A stretch of 64,000 nucleotides of DNA from Pleurodeles waltl (lineage: Eukaryota > Chordata > Amphibia > Caudata > Salamandridae). The position numbers and the translations under genes are program-made. The notes under the pieces are model-generated. The model saw only the letters and a list, made by a program, of their open reading frames with translations. It had not been told where the DNA came from and searched no databases. Every line of letters begins with the position of its first letter. Positions within the stretch are counted from its first letter, which is position 1. Location: the NCBI RefSeq assembly GCF_031143425.1, contig NC_090445.1:1194958691-1195022690 (forward strand), given 5' to 3'. This document shows positions 19,421 to 32,295 of this stretch, piece by piece.

Positions 19421-22400
19421 TCAATGAATCAGCAAAGGTGCTCTTACTGGTCTGCCAGATCTGGTGGTATGAGGTAGCTGAAATGCACCATCATCATACA
19501 TCGAGGTCATAGGCTCAGGTGTATGATCTGGAGGTTCAGGCGGGGTCGCCTCTCTTGCGATCTGAGGTGGTGACGAGCACTGAGGTATATGTTTGTAGTG
19601 TGATGAGTCCCGTGTGATGGATTGTCCAGGAAATAGCACTGTCACCTTGTGTCCTTTGCAAGTCACAACCCTCAAAGAGTCGACTGCAAATGTAGTGTCT
19701 GTTTTACGCTTCTGTTTCTGTTTGACCAGTACCTAGTCCCCTTTCTCGAAGACTGTTTCCTGGGCACGTCGGTGCTGATCGGCATATGCTTTCATTTTGC
19801 AACTCTGAGAAGTGTCCTTGTCCATTGTGGTAATTTGGTTCCAGTGTCAATCCCAAATAGCAAGGTGGCAGGGCTCTCACCAGTTGTGGCGTGAGGAGTC
19901 GATCATCAGACACGACGTGCTGGATACAGGGCTTGATTTAGATTGATTCCTTTCTTTGAGGCTCGCTGAATTACCCTCATGAAGGTGCCCATAAATCGTT
20001 CTACACCACCATTGACTTCGGGCCAGAGGTGTACTCTTCTGATGCTTAACATTGAGTCAATCCAGAAACTCCTTGAATTATTTGCAATTCAAGGACGGAC
20101 GATTGTCAGATTTGAGAATACCTTGGATGCCCCACACTGCAAAGATGTCATCAAGCCGCTCAATGTCTCTTTCATGGGTTGTCGATGATAAACCCTCCCC
20201 CAAAGAACAGCGCAAATAATCATCAATGACTTCCATGAGATGGTGTCCATATACCAGAGGTCCAAAGAAATCAACTGGAACTCTGTCCCAGATATGCGCA
20301 GGGAAGTCAGAAATCGTCAGTGAATGCTGCGTCACCTTGGGGGATCAACAGTTGCAAAGATGGCTTGCTTTTAGCTCTTTCTGAACTTGTTCGTTCAAGA
20401 GACAGAACCATGCTTGGTCTCTTAGAGCTTTCTTTGTGGCTACAATGCGACAATATCCTTCATGGGTAGCTCAAGGACTTGCTGCCTCAGGCTGTCAGGT
20501 CTGACGATTCTCAAGCCTATCAAATATAATACCCTCTTGAGTGAAGGATAGCTCATTCTGTATATTTTTTAACTTCAACATCATCAGCAAAAGGTCAAAC
20601 ACTTGTCTTCCAAGATTGTGTTGTAATGAGGCCTTTGAGGGTGAGCATATCTTTATCTACCTTGGTAGTAAAAATAATGTGTTTAATGGATAGAGCTGCT
20701 CATGTGCCAGACCTCACAATGAAATAGAGATACTTTTCAGCTGCTCTGGATTTTGAACTGTGGGGATGTAGCAACACTTGTGAAAGGCGGTCTGCAGGGT
20801 TTTTGTCCTTCACCGGCTTGTGTACAATCACGTTGTCGTACTTTGTAGTCGCAACCCCCCCCTCTTGATTGTAGGGGGCTTTTTCGTTTTTGGACTTCCA
20901 AAGATAGTGAGCAACTCCTTGTGGTCGATGATAATAGCAAAACTCTTCCCTTACAGAAACACATGAAAATGTTTGCAAGACTACACTACAGCCAGACTCT
21001 TCTTTTCGGGCTGAGAGTAGGCATGTTCTGTTTCAGACAAGCTTCTAGTGGTATGGGCCACAAGGTGTCTCTGGGCATTTGGATGGCCATTGTGCTGAGT
21101 AAAGATTGCCCCCAATCCCACCGGACTCGCATCTACTGTGATTTCAGTTTGTAACTTGGGGTCAAAGTAGGCCATTTCAGTTGCATTTTCAACCGTGTGT
21201 TTAATTTAGTTGAAACTGGGATCACATTCAGAAGACCACTGAAACAGGACATTCTGTTTTGTTAAGGCTCTCATTGGGGCACTCACTGTATCAAAGTCAC
21301 AAAACTAGCCCTGCCTAGGAAGGATCGCAGCATGGTTACATCTTGCGGGTGGCAGGTAGATGACAGTGTTAGTACCTTCTCTGGGTCAGGAGTCATTCCC
21401 CCATCAGAGAATATGTGTCTAAAGAATTTCAGTTTGATTTTGTGAAACTCACACTTTGCTGCATTCAGAGTGAGACCTGAATCAAGTAATTGACACACTT
21501 GCGTAACAGCCTTGTCAGGCTCTTTTTGTGTAGCCCCATATACCAGTATGTCATCTGTCTAATTTAAAGCATTTGTAACAAGTTGAATAATTCTACAAAC
21601 AACATCCTGAAATATATTTCCGCAGCCAAGGATACCCCAAAACTCAGTCTTTTGTATCTGAACAAACGAACATGAGTTGAAAAAGTAGTAATGCACCTAC
21701 AGTTCTCTTCCAGCTCGAGTTGAGATCCTTTGTTCAGGTCAAGACGGGAGAAGACTTTATCTCAGTTCAGCTGCATGATCATGTCCGCTATGTGGGGACC
21801 AGGATGTCTTTCTCTCTCAAATGCTTTGTTGGCCTGGCACATATCAACACAAATGTGCACTGCACCTCCACTGTCTTTTTTTGGGCACCATGACTATGGG
21901 CAGCACCCACGGTGTAGGAACGTTCAATGATGTTATGTTTTAACAGTGTTTCTAGATCTTTCTCAACAGTTGCTTGTAAGTGAAAAGTGTCTTCACAGTG
22001 TCAATGGGCTACAGGTCGAATATCCTCATTAATATGGAGTTGCTTGAGTCTCCATAAGCCATGAAACGATGGTAACTGACTCATGATTCCAGCCTGAGCA
22101 TTGATGTTGTAGTTGAGAAATATCAGTCCCATGTCAGCAGCAATGCCATGGCTAAATAAGCATGCACTAGATGAAGTTCCTTAAAGGACATGAATTGGCG
22201 CTTGCACTGATGTCGTTTTGTAAGTTGCCGTAAATGACCCTTGACTCAGTTACAGTTGAGAAGCAGCCCACATGAATACCTTTATGTTTGCTGGAGTAAG
22301 GTATGGCACAGGGGACTAATTGTTAAACTTTTTCACTGGCATAATGATAAGTGACGCACCATTGTCTATAATGAAGGTTTGGGGCAACTGTTAACATTTA
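19421..22400 (-). pseudogene. Gypsy 1 pol: protease, RT, RNase H, integrase, with multiple breaks
   Basis: From right to left: protease core FIIDNGASLII (about 22345-22380; N where DTG has T). RT motif C reads TDDILVYG around 21535-21556, with a stop codon in place of the first aromatic residue. The RT thumb is at 21283-21498 (SGLTLNAAKCEFHK, MTPDPEKV). RNase H is at 20981-21175 (TEITVDASPVGLGAI, SETEHAYSQPEKKSLAVV), then a connection segment DKNPADRLSQVLLHP. The integrase core at 20078-20335 has VPVDFFGPLVYG and ILKSDNRPSLN, the second with R where SDNG is expected. The integrase C-terminus lies at 19421-19913. Frameshifts and stops separate nearly every block, so no functional polyprotein is possible. 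Confidence 0.85.
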
Positions 22401-22516
22401 GTGTGATTTTCTGACAATGTCCAAATTAATTTTGTTGCTTTGTCTTGTGATTTTCTTTTGACTTTTGAACTTCTTTGCAAGCAGCTAACCCTACATGTAC
22501 GTGTTGTTCCTTAGTG

Positions 22517-23099
22517 AAGTGGTTCCCAACCTGTGGTCCGGGAAATCCTGGGGTCCATGAAGCCTCCTCAGGGGGTCAGCGACTGCTAAATAAAAAAATA
22601 TTAACAGATTAATGAAGTGTATATAAATAGAGTGACTAAATGTACAACTGAAAAATTTCAAATGTACTGCAAATGTCAAGGAATTTGAAATTGAAGACTA
22701 ACAATTAAATTAGTATCCTCAGATTGGCTTGTGGGAGCAGTGTAGGTGTATCAAACAGAATATAGTATGGGGGAGTTGTGGCTTCAATTGAATCTAGGAA
22801 AGCATCAACCTTCCTAATGAAATAAAATTGCATTGTTTATTGATATTTGTTTGCAAATGAAATAAAATAAGTTATCTGTTGTTTGTGTTTGAATGTTTGT
22901 TTCTGTATTTTTTGTGTATTCTTTTGCTTTTCAACTCATTGACAAATATTAGCCTGGGGTCCCCGGCTTCCAGTAATGACTCTGTGGGGTGGGGTGGGGG
23001 CAGGGGTCCCTGGATTCATGTAATGATTCAGTGTGGGTCCCTGGGTTTCAGTAGTGATAAAGTGGGGGTCCACAGAAGTCAAAAGGTTGTGTACAACTG
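22517..23099 (+). mobile_element. hAT-type nonautonomous element inserted in gypsy 1
   Basis: The ends are AAGTGGTTCCCAACC and GGTTGTGTACAACTG, imperfect inverted repeats of the CAGTGGTTCYCAACC type. The flanks CCTTAGTG (22509-22516) and CCTTAGTC (23100-23107) match at 7 of 8 positions, as expected for an 8-bp hAT target duplication. It carries no transposase. It lies between the protease and the gag zinc knuckle of gypsy 1. Confidence 0.75.
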
Positions 23100-23107
23100 C
23101 CTTAGTC

Positions 23108-24620
23108 AATATCATTAGCACACATCTGTCTTTTTCACCAGTGCTTGAAAATGACTTTGAAGTGCCTTTTTATGATGAACTTGATGATGATCAACTCTCC
23201 TTGGTTTCTAATTGTCGTAACTGATGTTGATTTTTGGCCTTGTGTGCATGACGAGAATGCTTCTGGAACCTTCTGGGGGGGCCATCTTCTCTTCTTGCTG
23301 TGATGCATTTGGTTTCTCTTTCGCTTTGTAGACCGTTGTGAAGTGGTTTCCTTTCCCGCAGCCTTTGCACATCTGTCCTATGGCTGGACATTTATCTTTA
23401 TGGGGAAATGAAAACCCACATTAGAAGCATAATGTTTTCGTATTCTGAGGCGTCGACTTGCATGGATCTGTTTTGTGCTTTTGCTTGCTTTTCATGATCC
23501 ATGCTGATTCATTGTGTGCTGTTCCTGCTTCCATTTCACCAGCTGGTTGATCTGCCTGTTCCTCTGCCCTTGCAGCCATTAGCAATTACTCCAAACTGAG
23601 TGACTCTCAACATGTGTCTTCTGAAAGAATCTGAAAAGCGTTATTTTGTTTACGCTAAGGCAGCACTAAGGTGGCCTTTTCCCTGAGCTAGATTTACAAA
23701 GTGGCGCAAGGCATGCATTGCACCACTTTATAACCCTTTGCGCTACATTATGCCTGCGCCAGGCATAATGTATGCAAAGGGCGCATTCCCCCGTTAGGGG
23801 GGTCCAAACAAATGGCGCAAACAAATCTAAGAGATTTCCTTGCATAATTTTCTTTTGGCACTTTTAACGCCTGCTCAGAGCAGGCGTTAAAAGGGGGCAC
23901 ACCATTTTTTACAATGGGCCCCTATGTTTTGTTCAGGGTTAGCGCCAAAAAGTTGGTGCTAATCCTGAGGAGTAAATCAATAGCTTCAAAAATGTTTATG
24001 CTATTCCCCCTACCCTGCATCATTGTGCGCCGTACACATGATGGCTGTGGAGGGGCGCTAAGAGGTGCAAGGAAGTAGTGTTGCACTGGGTGTAGAGCCA
24101 CTTTCCATAAATCTGCTCCACAGTGTTTGAGAAGTGTGTCAAGTCTCTAAACAAATTAATCCATCGCTTTACCAGCTTGTTGTCGTGCTCAGTTGAATAT
24201 GTGCCTTTCGTAATTGACATTTAGTATGGATTGAACTTGGCATCCAATGCTTCTTTTATCTTTTGGTATAATGCTTTTGGCATCAGCTTGTGCAACATTC
24301 TTTAGCACTTCCTTCACTCCATCACCAACAAGGTTTTTCAAATATTTAATGTTTTTCTTACAATCTTTCTCTCTTAGTTCATCTATGAAGTCATCAAATG
24401 TTTCGATTCATGCAGTCCATCTGGCACCAATGTTCCTTTTCTTTGAGGTATCAAACAAAGGTGGTGGCTCCAGGAATATAGCCATGTTGTACTTTGTGCT
24501 TCCTTCAGTTGCCATCGAGAGCAGGGTGCTGTTCAGGCAGTGTTCATCCTGCACAGCAGGACTGGCAAACTGTATGCAACCCTCGTTGCTTGGGGCCTGG
24601 CTGTCACACCTGATTTTCAA
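23108..24620 (-). pseudogene. Gypsy 1 gag with degenerate zinc knuckle, interrupted by a MITE
   Basis: The N-terminal part at 24119-24530 on the minus strand has MATEGSTKYNMAIFLEPPPL and DTSKKRNIGARWTA, a recognisable gypsy gag start, then a stop codon. The next segment continues as ETFDDFIDELREKD. Further stops follow near 24200. The C-terminal part at 23191-23400 has CKGCGKGNHF followed by a tyrosine where the last zinc cysteine should be. A MITE at 23693-24120 separates the two parts. At least four disabling changes are visible. Confidence 0.75.
23693..24120. mobile_element. MITE (about 430 bp) inserted in gypsy 1 gag
   Basis: The terminal inverted repeats are TGAGCTAGATTTACAAAGTG and, reverse-complemented from the right, TGGAGCAGATTTATGGAAAG. 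Internal GCGC-containing blocks flank a 33-bp palindrome at 23861-23893 (CTTTTAACGCCTGCTC and its complement around one base). No transposase. The target duplication is not clear. Confidence 0.65.
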
Positions 24621-24947
24621 GGTCTTATAGCACTTTACTCGTTAGTGCCAATAAATGTTTCTGTTTTTCGTACCTGGTTGACAATGCTTTTAGCATATGC
24701 TTCATATTATTGATGGCTCTGTGTTATCGTGCAGGGCAGTATTTCTCATTTTACTGTTTCCAGTGGGTTTTGGTGAGCTTTTCGAATGTGCTTCTCTGAA
24801 GGGCCATTCAACTTCTTCGATTGCTCTGTGTAGGCTGGAAGAGGCCAATCTCAGACCGTTTTGCATTGATTTTGGGGTGCATGTGGCACAAGCAGTTTCC
24901 TGTACTTTTTCAAACTCTCAGGGAGAGCAGCTTTGTTTCTTCGGGAC

Positions 24948-24971
24948 ACGCATCCCCCACTCCTCGTCAGT
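24948..24971 (-). promoter_or_regulatory. Candidate primer-binding site of gypsy 1
   Basis: Immediately inside the 5' LTR the minus strand reads ACTGACGAGGAGTGGGGGAT. It resembles the complement of the 3' end of tRNA-Ser (CGACGAGGATGGGATTCGAA type) with several mismatches. The position is right; the tRNA identity is tentative. Confidence 0.3.
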
Positions 24972-25193
24972 TGTTGCATCCTCCCCTACCCAGGAGCACG
25001 TAAAGAAACACGACACACACTAGCTCTGTAACAGATGTCTTTATTCTTGAACATACTACTGCATGCTCCTCATGCATTGCTGCCCAACTTTAACAACCAC
25101 ACATTAACATCTCCCATCCGATTATGTAATTTCTGTCTAGAATCCACCCAGGACCTCGAGGGCCCTAGTGTGCATGATATCAAATACACTACA
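24972..25193 (-). repeat. 5' LTR of gypsy 1
   Basis: About 222 bp. On the minus strand it begins TGTAGTGTATTTG and ends GGATGCAACA. The motif CCACCCAGGACCTCGAGGGC is conserved with the 3' LTR. Confidence 0.8.
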
Positions 25194-27439
25194 ACATGAC
25201 CATTGCTCTGTGCAATCTGCAGAGAGGTCAAGGATAGTATAACCTTGTTTTCAGAACACCTTTATGACCCACTGACAGGCACTGTTTGAAACTCTCACTG
25301 ACTTCAGCCTCAGCTTTGGATCCCTCAATTATAGCTTGGTCTAATCACCCGGTGTGATTCAGTTCAAGTATGCACTATGCACGAGTAAACTGCTATCCAA
25401 TAAAAATACAGAAACATAACATCCTGGAAACAGCTAACTCACTTTGAGAATGCAAGAATAAGTGAAACACATGAAATACAAACAGGAACTAAACTGTTTA
25501 CATGCATTACCTTAACCTTTTTAACATTCACTGTATCTGTTTTTTGGCATTAATAATAAGGATGTAAATATAGGGCTCGACAGGAACCCATTTCCAAGGC
25601 TCTGCAAGTGCACCTCAGTATTGCACACCATCATCTCCACCATATCAGTAGCAGTAGTCAGTACCATAATGGGCTAAGGCAGCCAACTTTCACCTCCAGC
25701 CTACAGGCTGACCTCCTTGGCACACAAAGTCCTCCAGTGATAAAATGACTCCAGTGCCAACATGTGGGTTTACTGCTGCAGGTAGAAGGTGGATTTATTA
25801 TCTGTTTGTTCCACAGTACACCATCCTCCCCTGATCTGCACATCTGGTACATACCCAGAGCTCACTATCCACTCACAAGCTGGTCTTCTGAAAGCGAGCA
25901 GTTATGAGCGCCAAACCCAGGACTTCTGGAGTTTAAACTAGTTCTGAGAAATGTCCTGGGAACAATGTGCCTGTGCACAACTTATCGTCATCTGGAGAAA
26001 TTCTTCTTAAAGTCCTTTAGCGATGCTGACCAGATTTGATGTTGGAGGTTGGGTACTGTAAATTAGACCTGCCGCCAGACATTTTGCAACGTTAGGAATT
26101 CTTATGTACATGCCAGTGTTTTTACCAACCTTAAGCAATAGTACATCTCTACCATGTGGCACCAGCAGAATAAATGGAGACAGATGGGCTGGGTGTGCAG
26201 CCTGGGTCCAATCCAGAAAGACACTTGGGAGCTTCAAAAGAGTGAGCATTGGACAGCACTGACAACTCTGCAATCCACCTGCTCCGAGGCTGTTCAGATA
26301 AAGTTGCAGTACCTGAAGCGCACCATTTGCTTCTCCCCTCATGTGTGCTACATACACTGCAGGCTTCTCCCCAACCAGCCCTCTTCCAAACAAAACTAAA
26401 TGAAACCATTTCAGCATTGGGTGGGGAGGGGCTCACACTTTCTCGTTCCTAAATAATAATTTGCTGTCTTTACTCAACTTTTCGAGGTTCTGACATAAAG
26501 ACAAAATACCTTTTGACTTCCCTTGAAGGAGACTATCCAGCTAATACATACATTTAGAAGTTCTAAATATATCACTACAATCCCCAGCTGTTTCCACCCA
26601 GCTACCATGCGTTCTTCGCAGCAAACTACTTTCACAGACATTCTGCCATATTGCTTCCCTTCACCAGGACAGGCTACCCCTCCAAAATGTACTCTTGTAA
26701 CTTTGAACTCTAGCAGTTGCCCAATCCATTTGTTACCTCTTCAGGAACGAGAATGGAAATGAATGTCTTATCTAAAGCCAAGAAAGCAATCGTGGGAATA
26801 TGAGAAACAGCAGTACTTTTAGTTAGGTTATCAGGTTTTATCAGTACAATTACAGCTTAGTCTGCCACTCCTGTTATCCCTACTCTCCCAATCTTAAAAT
26901 AGTGACATAATTAACTTACCAACACTTGCATGATCCTTCTGTAGGTAGAAGGATACATATGGTGAAATAAGTAGGGCCTTAATGCATTATAAATCTAATC
27001 AAATGTCACAAAGATTTTTAATTGCAGACATAGGTTTCTATTAGGAATAAGTAGCAACAAATGTGTCTGTAATGCATCATTCAGAACAGAAACAGATGTA
27101 CAACACTGCCCTTGGATCATATATACAATTTCATTATTACAAAGTAACTACTCCCCTAGGCTCCCGAATCACTTTCTTTTTACTCTGAAGTAAATCTTTC
27201 CGGGACACATAGGCAACTGATTTTGTAAAATTGACTGAACTGCCTAATTAGAACTTCCTTCATGAAACCATTCTTTCCATAGTGGAAGTTTATCTGTGCA
27301 TACTGAAATCCATAAAGCTTGAGAAAAGAATATAGGCCATACTACTATTCAGTTATCAAAAATGGGAAGCAGGCGTACAGAGGAGCTAGGTATATACGAT
27401 AGATCCCTGACTTCACTTTTCAGCCATGCGGCTTAGTTG
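25194..27439. other. No gene recognised
   Basis: About 2.2 kb with only short accidental frames on both strands. No domain, tRNA or clear repeat boundary was seen. It may be diverged retroelement sequence or unique DNA. Confidence 0.5.
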
Positions 27440-27560
27440 AAAGGCAACACCTTCTGGTAAAAGTACAAGTATTTATTCGACTAGCAGCACTGATAGGCAG
27501 CAACTGCCACTGTTGAAATCCTCCCCACACGTCCAGCCCTCATCATTTTATCCCACCATT
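27440..27560 (-). repeat. Possible 3' LTR segment of gypsy 2
   Basis: Shares AGTACAAGTAT, then CAGCAC(T/C)GATAGG and AGCAACTGCCA, with 41595-41735. The minus strand contains AATAAATACTTGTACTTTT, which could hold the polyadenylation signal. Confidence 0.35.
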
Positions 27561-28336
27561 CCATAGCTAATGTTCTAAAGTAAGTACAACCCAACACATC
27601 CCTTTCCTCTACAACAAAATATAACAACAAAACAACCATGAATATACACCCCATCCCTCTCTGCCGCACAGATAAATAGATTTAACATAAGCATGAACAT
27701 GCCCCGACCTGCTATGTAATCTACCTTACATTAAAATGATAAGTAAACATACTAACTTGGCAAAAATACTAGTAACACATTGGCTAGTTTACATTACATA
27801 ATCTTTGAATTTTGAAAGCAAAAGCTTCCTTCTTGGGGACAAAAAAATTATTTTGGGAAAATCGAGGAGGTCATAATTCTTCACTGGAATAGACAAATCA
27901 CTGGAGTTTGCAGAGGTCTGATCCTTGACCGGAATAGACGAAGCACTAGACCTTTCTGCACCATTCTTTCACAAACATACTCCACATTAGCTCTTAGGAC
28001 CACTAAACTTTCATACTTTTTTTCCATGCTTTGCCATTTTCAAGAAGAACAACTTGAGTTTTTACTTGCTTAACTAAGATAGAAGGAGAAAATTTGAAAT
28101 TACCTTTTTGGACATGGCAGGGAACTCTTTTTTTCTTTTAGCGTTTGTACTGTATCTCTCTTTCACACCCCTGCTTACATCTAGCACATTCCTTACCTTA
28201 TTCATGTCTAAACACTTCTTACCCGTCCCCTTCTTATTCAAGTGTGATCCAGCAACTCTACCCTTTAATAGGAAAAAAGAGGAACTTTGTCTACTAATGT
28301 GTGGAGTGGTTCTCATTGGCCACAATATTTCTTTAA

Positions 28337-30800
28337 TTACTTTACTCCAAAAAGGCCATTCACTAAAGGCAATTGTAATTCATCCTCAATGATTTGCTTC
28401 ACCCTCTCCACAAGACAGTTGCTGCGGTGATGGTATAATAAAGTCTTAATGTGCTTGATATCATTCCACTCCAAAAACGTGTTCATCCCCGTTGAAATTA
28501 AGTGTGTGGCGTTATTGGTCACTGAATCCTTAGGAAAATCTTCCCTGATGAATACTTACTGGAAAAACTCAACAACAACACTATTATTGACACTGTTTAC
28601 AAGCTTCGCTTTCAGTTCATTTTCACATATAGTCCACTAATATTAGCACATACTTAAGTCCCTAATATTCCGAATGGTCCAGACACATCAGATGCTAATT
28701 TGTACCATGGTACCCTATGGCTGGTAATAAGTGTAAAAGAGGATTTTTCACTCAACACACACGTTTTACAGTCTCTTACACAATGTTTCACAGTTTTGTC
28801 CACTACAGGCCACCAATAACTGTCTCTGATTCCATGTTTAATAACCTACATTCCTATATGTCCTTCATGGGCTAAATCGAGGACTTTGGATCTAAGTGTC
28901 TGATGAACAACTAAACGCTCAGCACTACACAATATTCCATTTACCAGGGTCAATGCATTGGATGACCACCAATATGGAACTAAAGACTCATCCAAGTCTC
29001 CTGATTTGGGACAACCACTTGAAACACACTTAATGACCCGCCTGTGGAACTCTGTCGTCATTAACAGCCAATTTTCATTTATTTTCCATTAAAGTACAAC
29101 ACGTAATGGCATTTATAGAATACAAAATCTCCAAATCGTCTTCACCATAATCCACTATTGATAACTCAGACTTTACCGGCAAATGTGATAGACAATCAGC
29201 AACAAAAGGTTTCCTTCCAGGAATACATTCCATTGTATACTGATATTCCTGAAGCCTGTACTGCCATTTAGCAATACAGGAAGTCTAGTTTGCACCATTA
29301 CTCATGCTAAAAAATTCCACCAGAGGCTTATGGTCTGTGCGTAAAATGAACTGGATCCCCCACACAGAATTACTGAAATGTTGAACACCCCACCATAAAT
29401 CCAATGATTCCTTTTCAATTTTGGAACATGTGGACTCAGCCACACATATTGCCCTACAAGCAAATGCAATAATGTCTTCCTTGCCACAGCTTCTTCTTTG
29501 CATCAGCACTGCACCCAACCCACAAATATTGCAAAAAGTACTCATAATACAGATATTCTGGTTATCAGTGATTTAGAAGGATGAGCAGAAACAATGTCCT
29601 TTTCTGTACCCACAAAAAACGTCTTCACACTTGCTATACTAAACATAAATACATTTTTTTCAACAAACTCCCCAAAACAGATTTAGCCTAGTATTCAGTT
29701 AGACCAAGAAACTTCTCAGAATCTTCATTTTTAGGCTTTACGCCATCACCAGACATGTGATGACCTTAATAATCCACACCATTCTGGCGGAACTTGCATT
29801 TGTCCTTTTTTAGGGTGAAATCAGATTTTTTTTTAAACTCTCCAACACTTTCCTCAGTCTTTCATTGTTCTCACATTCATCCTTATCATAACTTAGAATA
29901 TCATCCTGAAAACATGCTGCCCCTAGAATGTGTTTGAAAGGACAAAGCCCCTTCTGGTGTTACAAATGAAGTCAGATGCCCATACTCCTCACACAACTCT
30001 AATTGATAGTATGTTATTGACAAACCTAAAGAAGTAAATATTACCACCCCCTTAAGAGTAGCCAGTAGTTCATTTATGTTAGGAAGTGGCTGACGGTCAA
30101 CACAGATATTTTAATTCCTATTGTGCATGTCTATACATAGCCTCAAGGGTTTGTCAAACTTTTGCACAAGAATCACAGGGGCCAACCATTCTGAACCCTC
30201 ATTTAGCTCAATGATCCCTAAATCACACAATTTGTCCAATTCAGTCTTGAGCTTCTTCCTCAACTTAATGGGTACTTGGCATGCTTTGTATATATATCAC
30301 TGGTTCAGCATATTCCTTCTGCACAATACAGTGTTGAAAACCTTCAATTTCCCAAGCTCATCAGAAAAAATGTCTGGATACTTACATTCCCACTGGCACC
30401 CATCAACAGTGCATACTTCACTATTACAGAACTCAAAAAGTCATTTTCTGATAAAACCATTTCATGGTAATTAGGGTCAAGAATCATTTCAAGATCTCCT
30501 TGCTCATACCATCCTAGGAAATGTAAACGCTCCTTAGGCACATACATTGTACTATTGATTGTTTTGTCATCAAAATTTAAAACAGTGTCAAATGGGCCAA
30601 AAACCTATACCCTTTTTTCCATCTCTAAGCAAAAATCTTAATGCGTGAATCTTTAAGACTTTTATTAAAGTTTGAAAAGTCATTCCAATCAAATTGAAAG
30701 GTGAATCAGAATCGGCCATAACGCTCACCTTAACGTCATTAGTGATTACATCACAAGCAGGGGGTTTTCCTCTTGTGACACCATCCATATAAGCCAATTG
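28337..30800 (-). pseudogene. Gypsy 2 pol: protease, RT, RNase H, integrase, with multiple breaks
   Basis: The protease block at 30588-30797 has VMADSDSPFNLIG, with a D in place of the G of DSG. A segment with HFLGWYEQGDLEMILDPNY (30344-30547) lies between protease and RT. RT motif C reads FQDDIL near 29895-29925, in a region broken by stops. RNase H is at 29285-29545 (GLGAVLMQRR, IEKESLDLWWGVQHF, LRTDHKPLVEFF). The integrase zinc-binding part is at 28846-29061 (VVHQTLRSKVLDLAHEGHIG), and the end of the integrase core at 28337-28522, where YHHRSNCLVERV carries a key E. The blocks lie in different frames; none forms a full domain set. Confidence 0.8.
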
Positions 30801-30879
30801 AACGATAGCATTTTAATTGGCATCATGTGACGATAACAGCAAGATTACATTATCTTCATAATCAGACACAAAATCTTCA

Positions 30880-31433
30880 ATAGATTTTGCAATATGATTG
30901 CTGCTACTTTCTTGACTTTTGCACGACTTACAAACTCTAGAAAAGTGACATTTTTTCCCACATTAGAAACTAGTTACATTGACAGCAGGACATTTTTCTG
31001 CATTGCTCACATGAAATTTTCTGTTACATATAAAACATAACACATGCGTTTTGTGTCATAGTGTTACCACTATGCTTATCATACGAGCAGGGTTTATCTA
31101 AATCATATTTAATGGATTTTTTTCACAGATTGTTTTACAATCAGGCTCACTTCGCTGGTAGTTCCTTCCCACTCATTTCCTTCATAAACTGCTCTAAGTG
31201 TTCTATGCGCCTGGCAATAGCGAGTGCTGCTTTTAAACTGGGATCCTCAGTTGATAGCAGTTGTTTTTGGATTTTCTTGCCTTTTGTCTTCTCAATCAGT
31301 TGATCACATATATTCTCATCCTTGAGGTCTCTGTTTTTACACGTAGCAGTCAGGGTGCATAGCCCTGCCATGAAGTCATTAATACATTCTCTTGGTGCTT
31401 GAGATTGTTGTAGAGATTTGTGTTGTCGAACAC
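30880..31433 (-). pseudogene. Gypsy 2 gag, C-terminal part with degenerate zinc knuckle
   Basis: The minus strand at 31147-31371 reads MAGLCTLTATCKN, DENICDQLIEKTKGKKIQKQ and LSTEDPSLKAALAIARRIEH, a typical gypsy gag body. A CGKKCHFSRVCKSC knuckle-like motif follows at about 30905-30950, just after a stop codon. The frame breaks at the poly-A tract next to the Harbinger insertion point. Confidence 0.75.
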
Positions 31434-31436
31434 TAT

Positions 31437-31680
31437 GGGGGTCATTACACTCTGGCGGACGGTGTTAAAGCGGCGGTAAGACCGCAAACAGGCCGGCGGA
31501 AAAAAAAAGGGAATTATGACCGTGGCGGAAACCGCCAACAAAGACAGCCACTTTAACACTTCGACCGCCACGGCGGTACAGACAAGCAGCGCGGCGGTCA
31601 CCGCCAACAGACAGGCGGGAGACAAAGTACCGCCCACAGTATCACAACCTACCAATCCGCCACCTTTTCCGGGGCGGATT
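31437..31680. repeat. Left subterminal region of Harbinger 2
   Basis: Dense GGCGG/CCGCC motifs in both orientations within 240 bp, with an internal AATTATGACCGTGGCGG block. This parallels Harbinger 1 and the right end at 39840-40114. Confidence 0.6.
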
Positions 31681-32295
31681 CACCGTGGATAAAAACACAG
31701 TGGAAACAGCCATTTCAATGGGAAAACGTTCACCTCTACACACTCCACGAGGAACGAGGGCACCATGGAGCCGGAACTCCAAATACTCCCTGCGATAGTC
31801 TTCCTGCTTTGTACGATCATCATCAACGCCGGCGCCGAAGACAACGGTGAGTACTGCACCTACGACATAAGGGAGGGGGGAGGCAAAAGTAAGGGGGACA
31901 CACACGCAACACCCCCCCCCAACTCTCACCCACTACAACACACACACCAATGCATATCCAAACATAACAGTAACAACCCCAGAACCCTCCGGAAGAATGC
32001 AAAGACAAAAGGAAATGAGTGCAACCATTGTAATGTATCAAAATACAGTAACCAAATATATACAGATATATATACACATTCAAAAAAATATACATCACGA
32101 TTAGTAGTGCAGGTATGCACCAGTCAATGTCCGTGGACCACTGGGCCCAAAATGCATGGGTGAGGCCCACACACGATACCTGAGCAAAACGGAGAGAACA
32201 CTGCAGGGGCATCAGATCGAAATACAACAGGCACCTCAGGGGGAAGGGAAGAGGGGGCACCTCATCCGGATGACAGCACCACGCCAGATCCACGA

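Larger units (their letters stand above)
19155..25193 (-). mobile_element. Ty3/gypsy element 1, both LTRs present, decayed
   Basis: On the minus strand the order is 5' LTR (24972-25193), gag with a zinc knuckle, protease, RT, RNase H, integrase and 3' LTR (19155-19377). Integrase comes after RNase H, as expected for gypsy. A hAT-type element (22517-23099) and a MITE (23693-24120) interrupt it. No 5-bp target duplication is evident at the LTR ends I chose. Confidence 0.85.

Noticed and set aside
24247..25023. Plus-strand frames of 108-127 codons
   Set aside because: They are antisense to the recognisable gypsy 1 gag and LTR on the minus strand.
25658..26762. Cluster of short frames on both strands (up to 136 codons)
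   Set aside because: They overlap on opposite strands, show no domain, and contain no splice-site pattern suggesting host exons.
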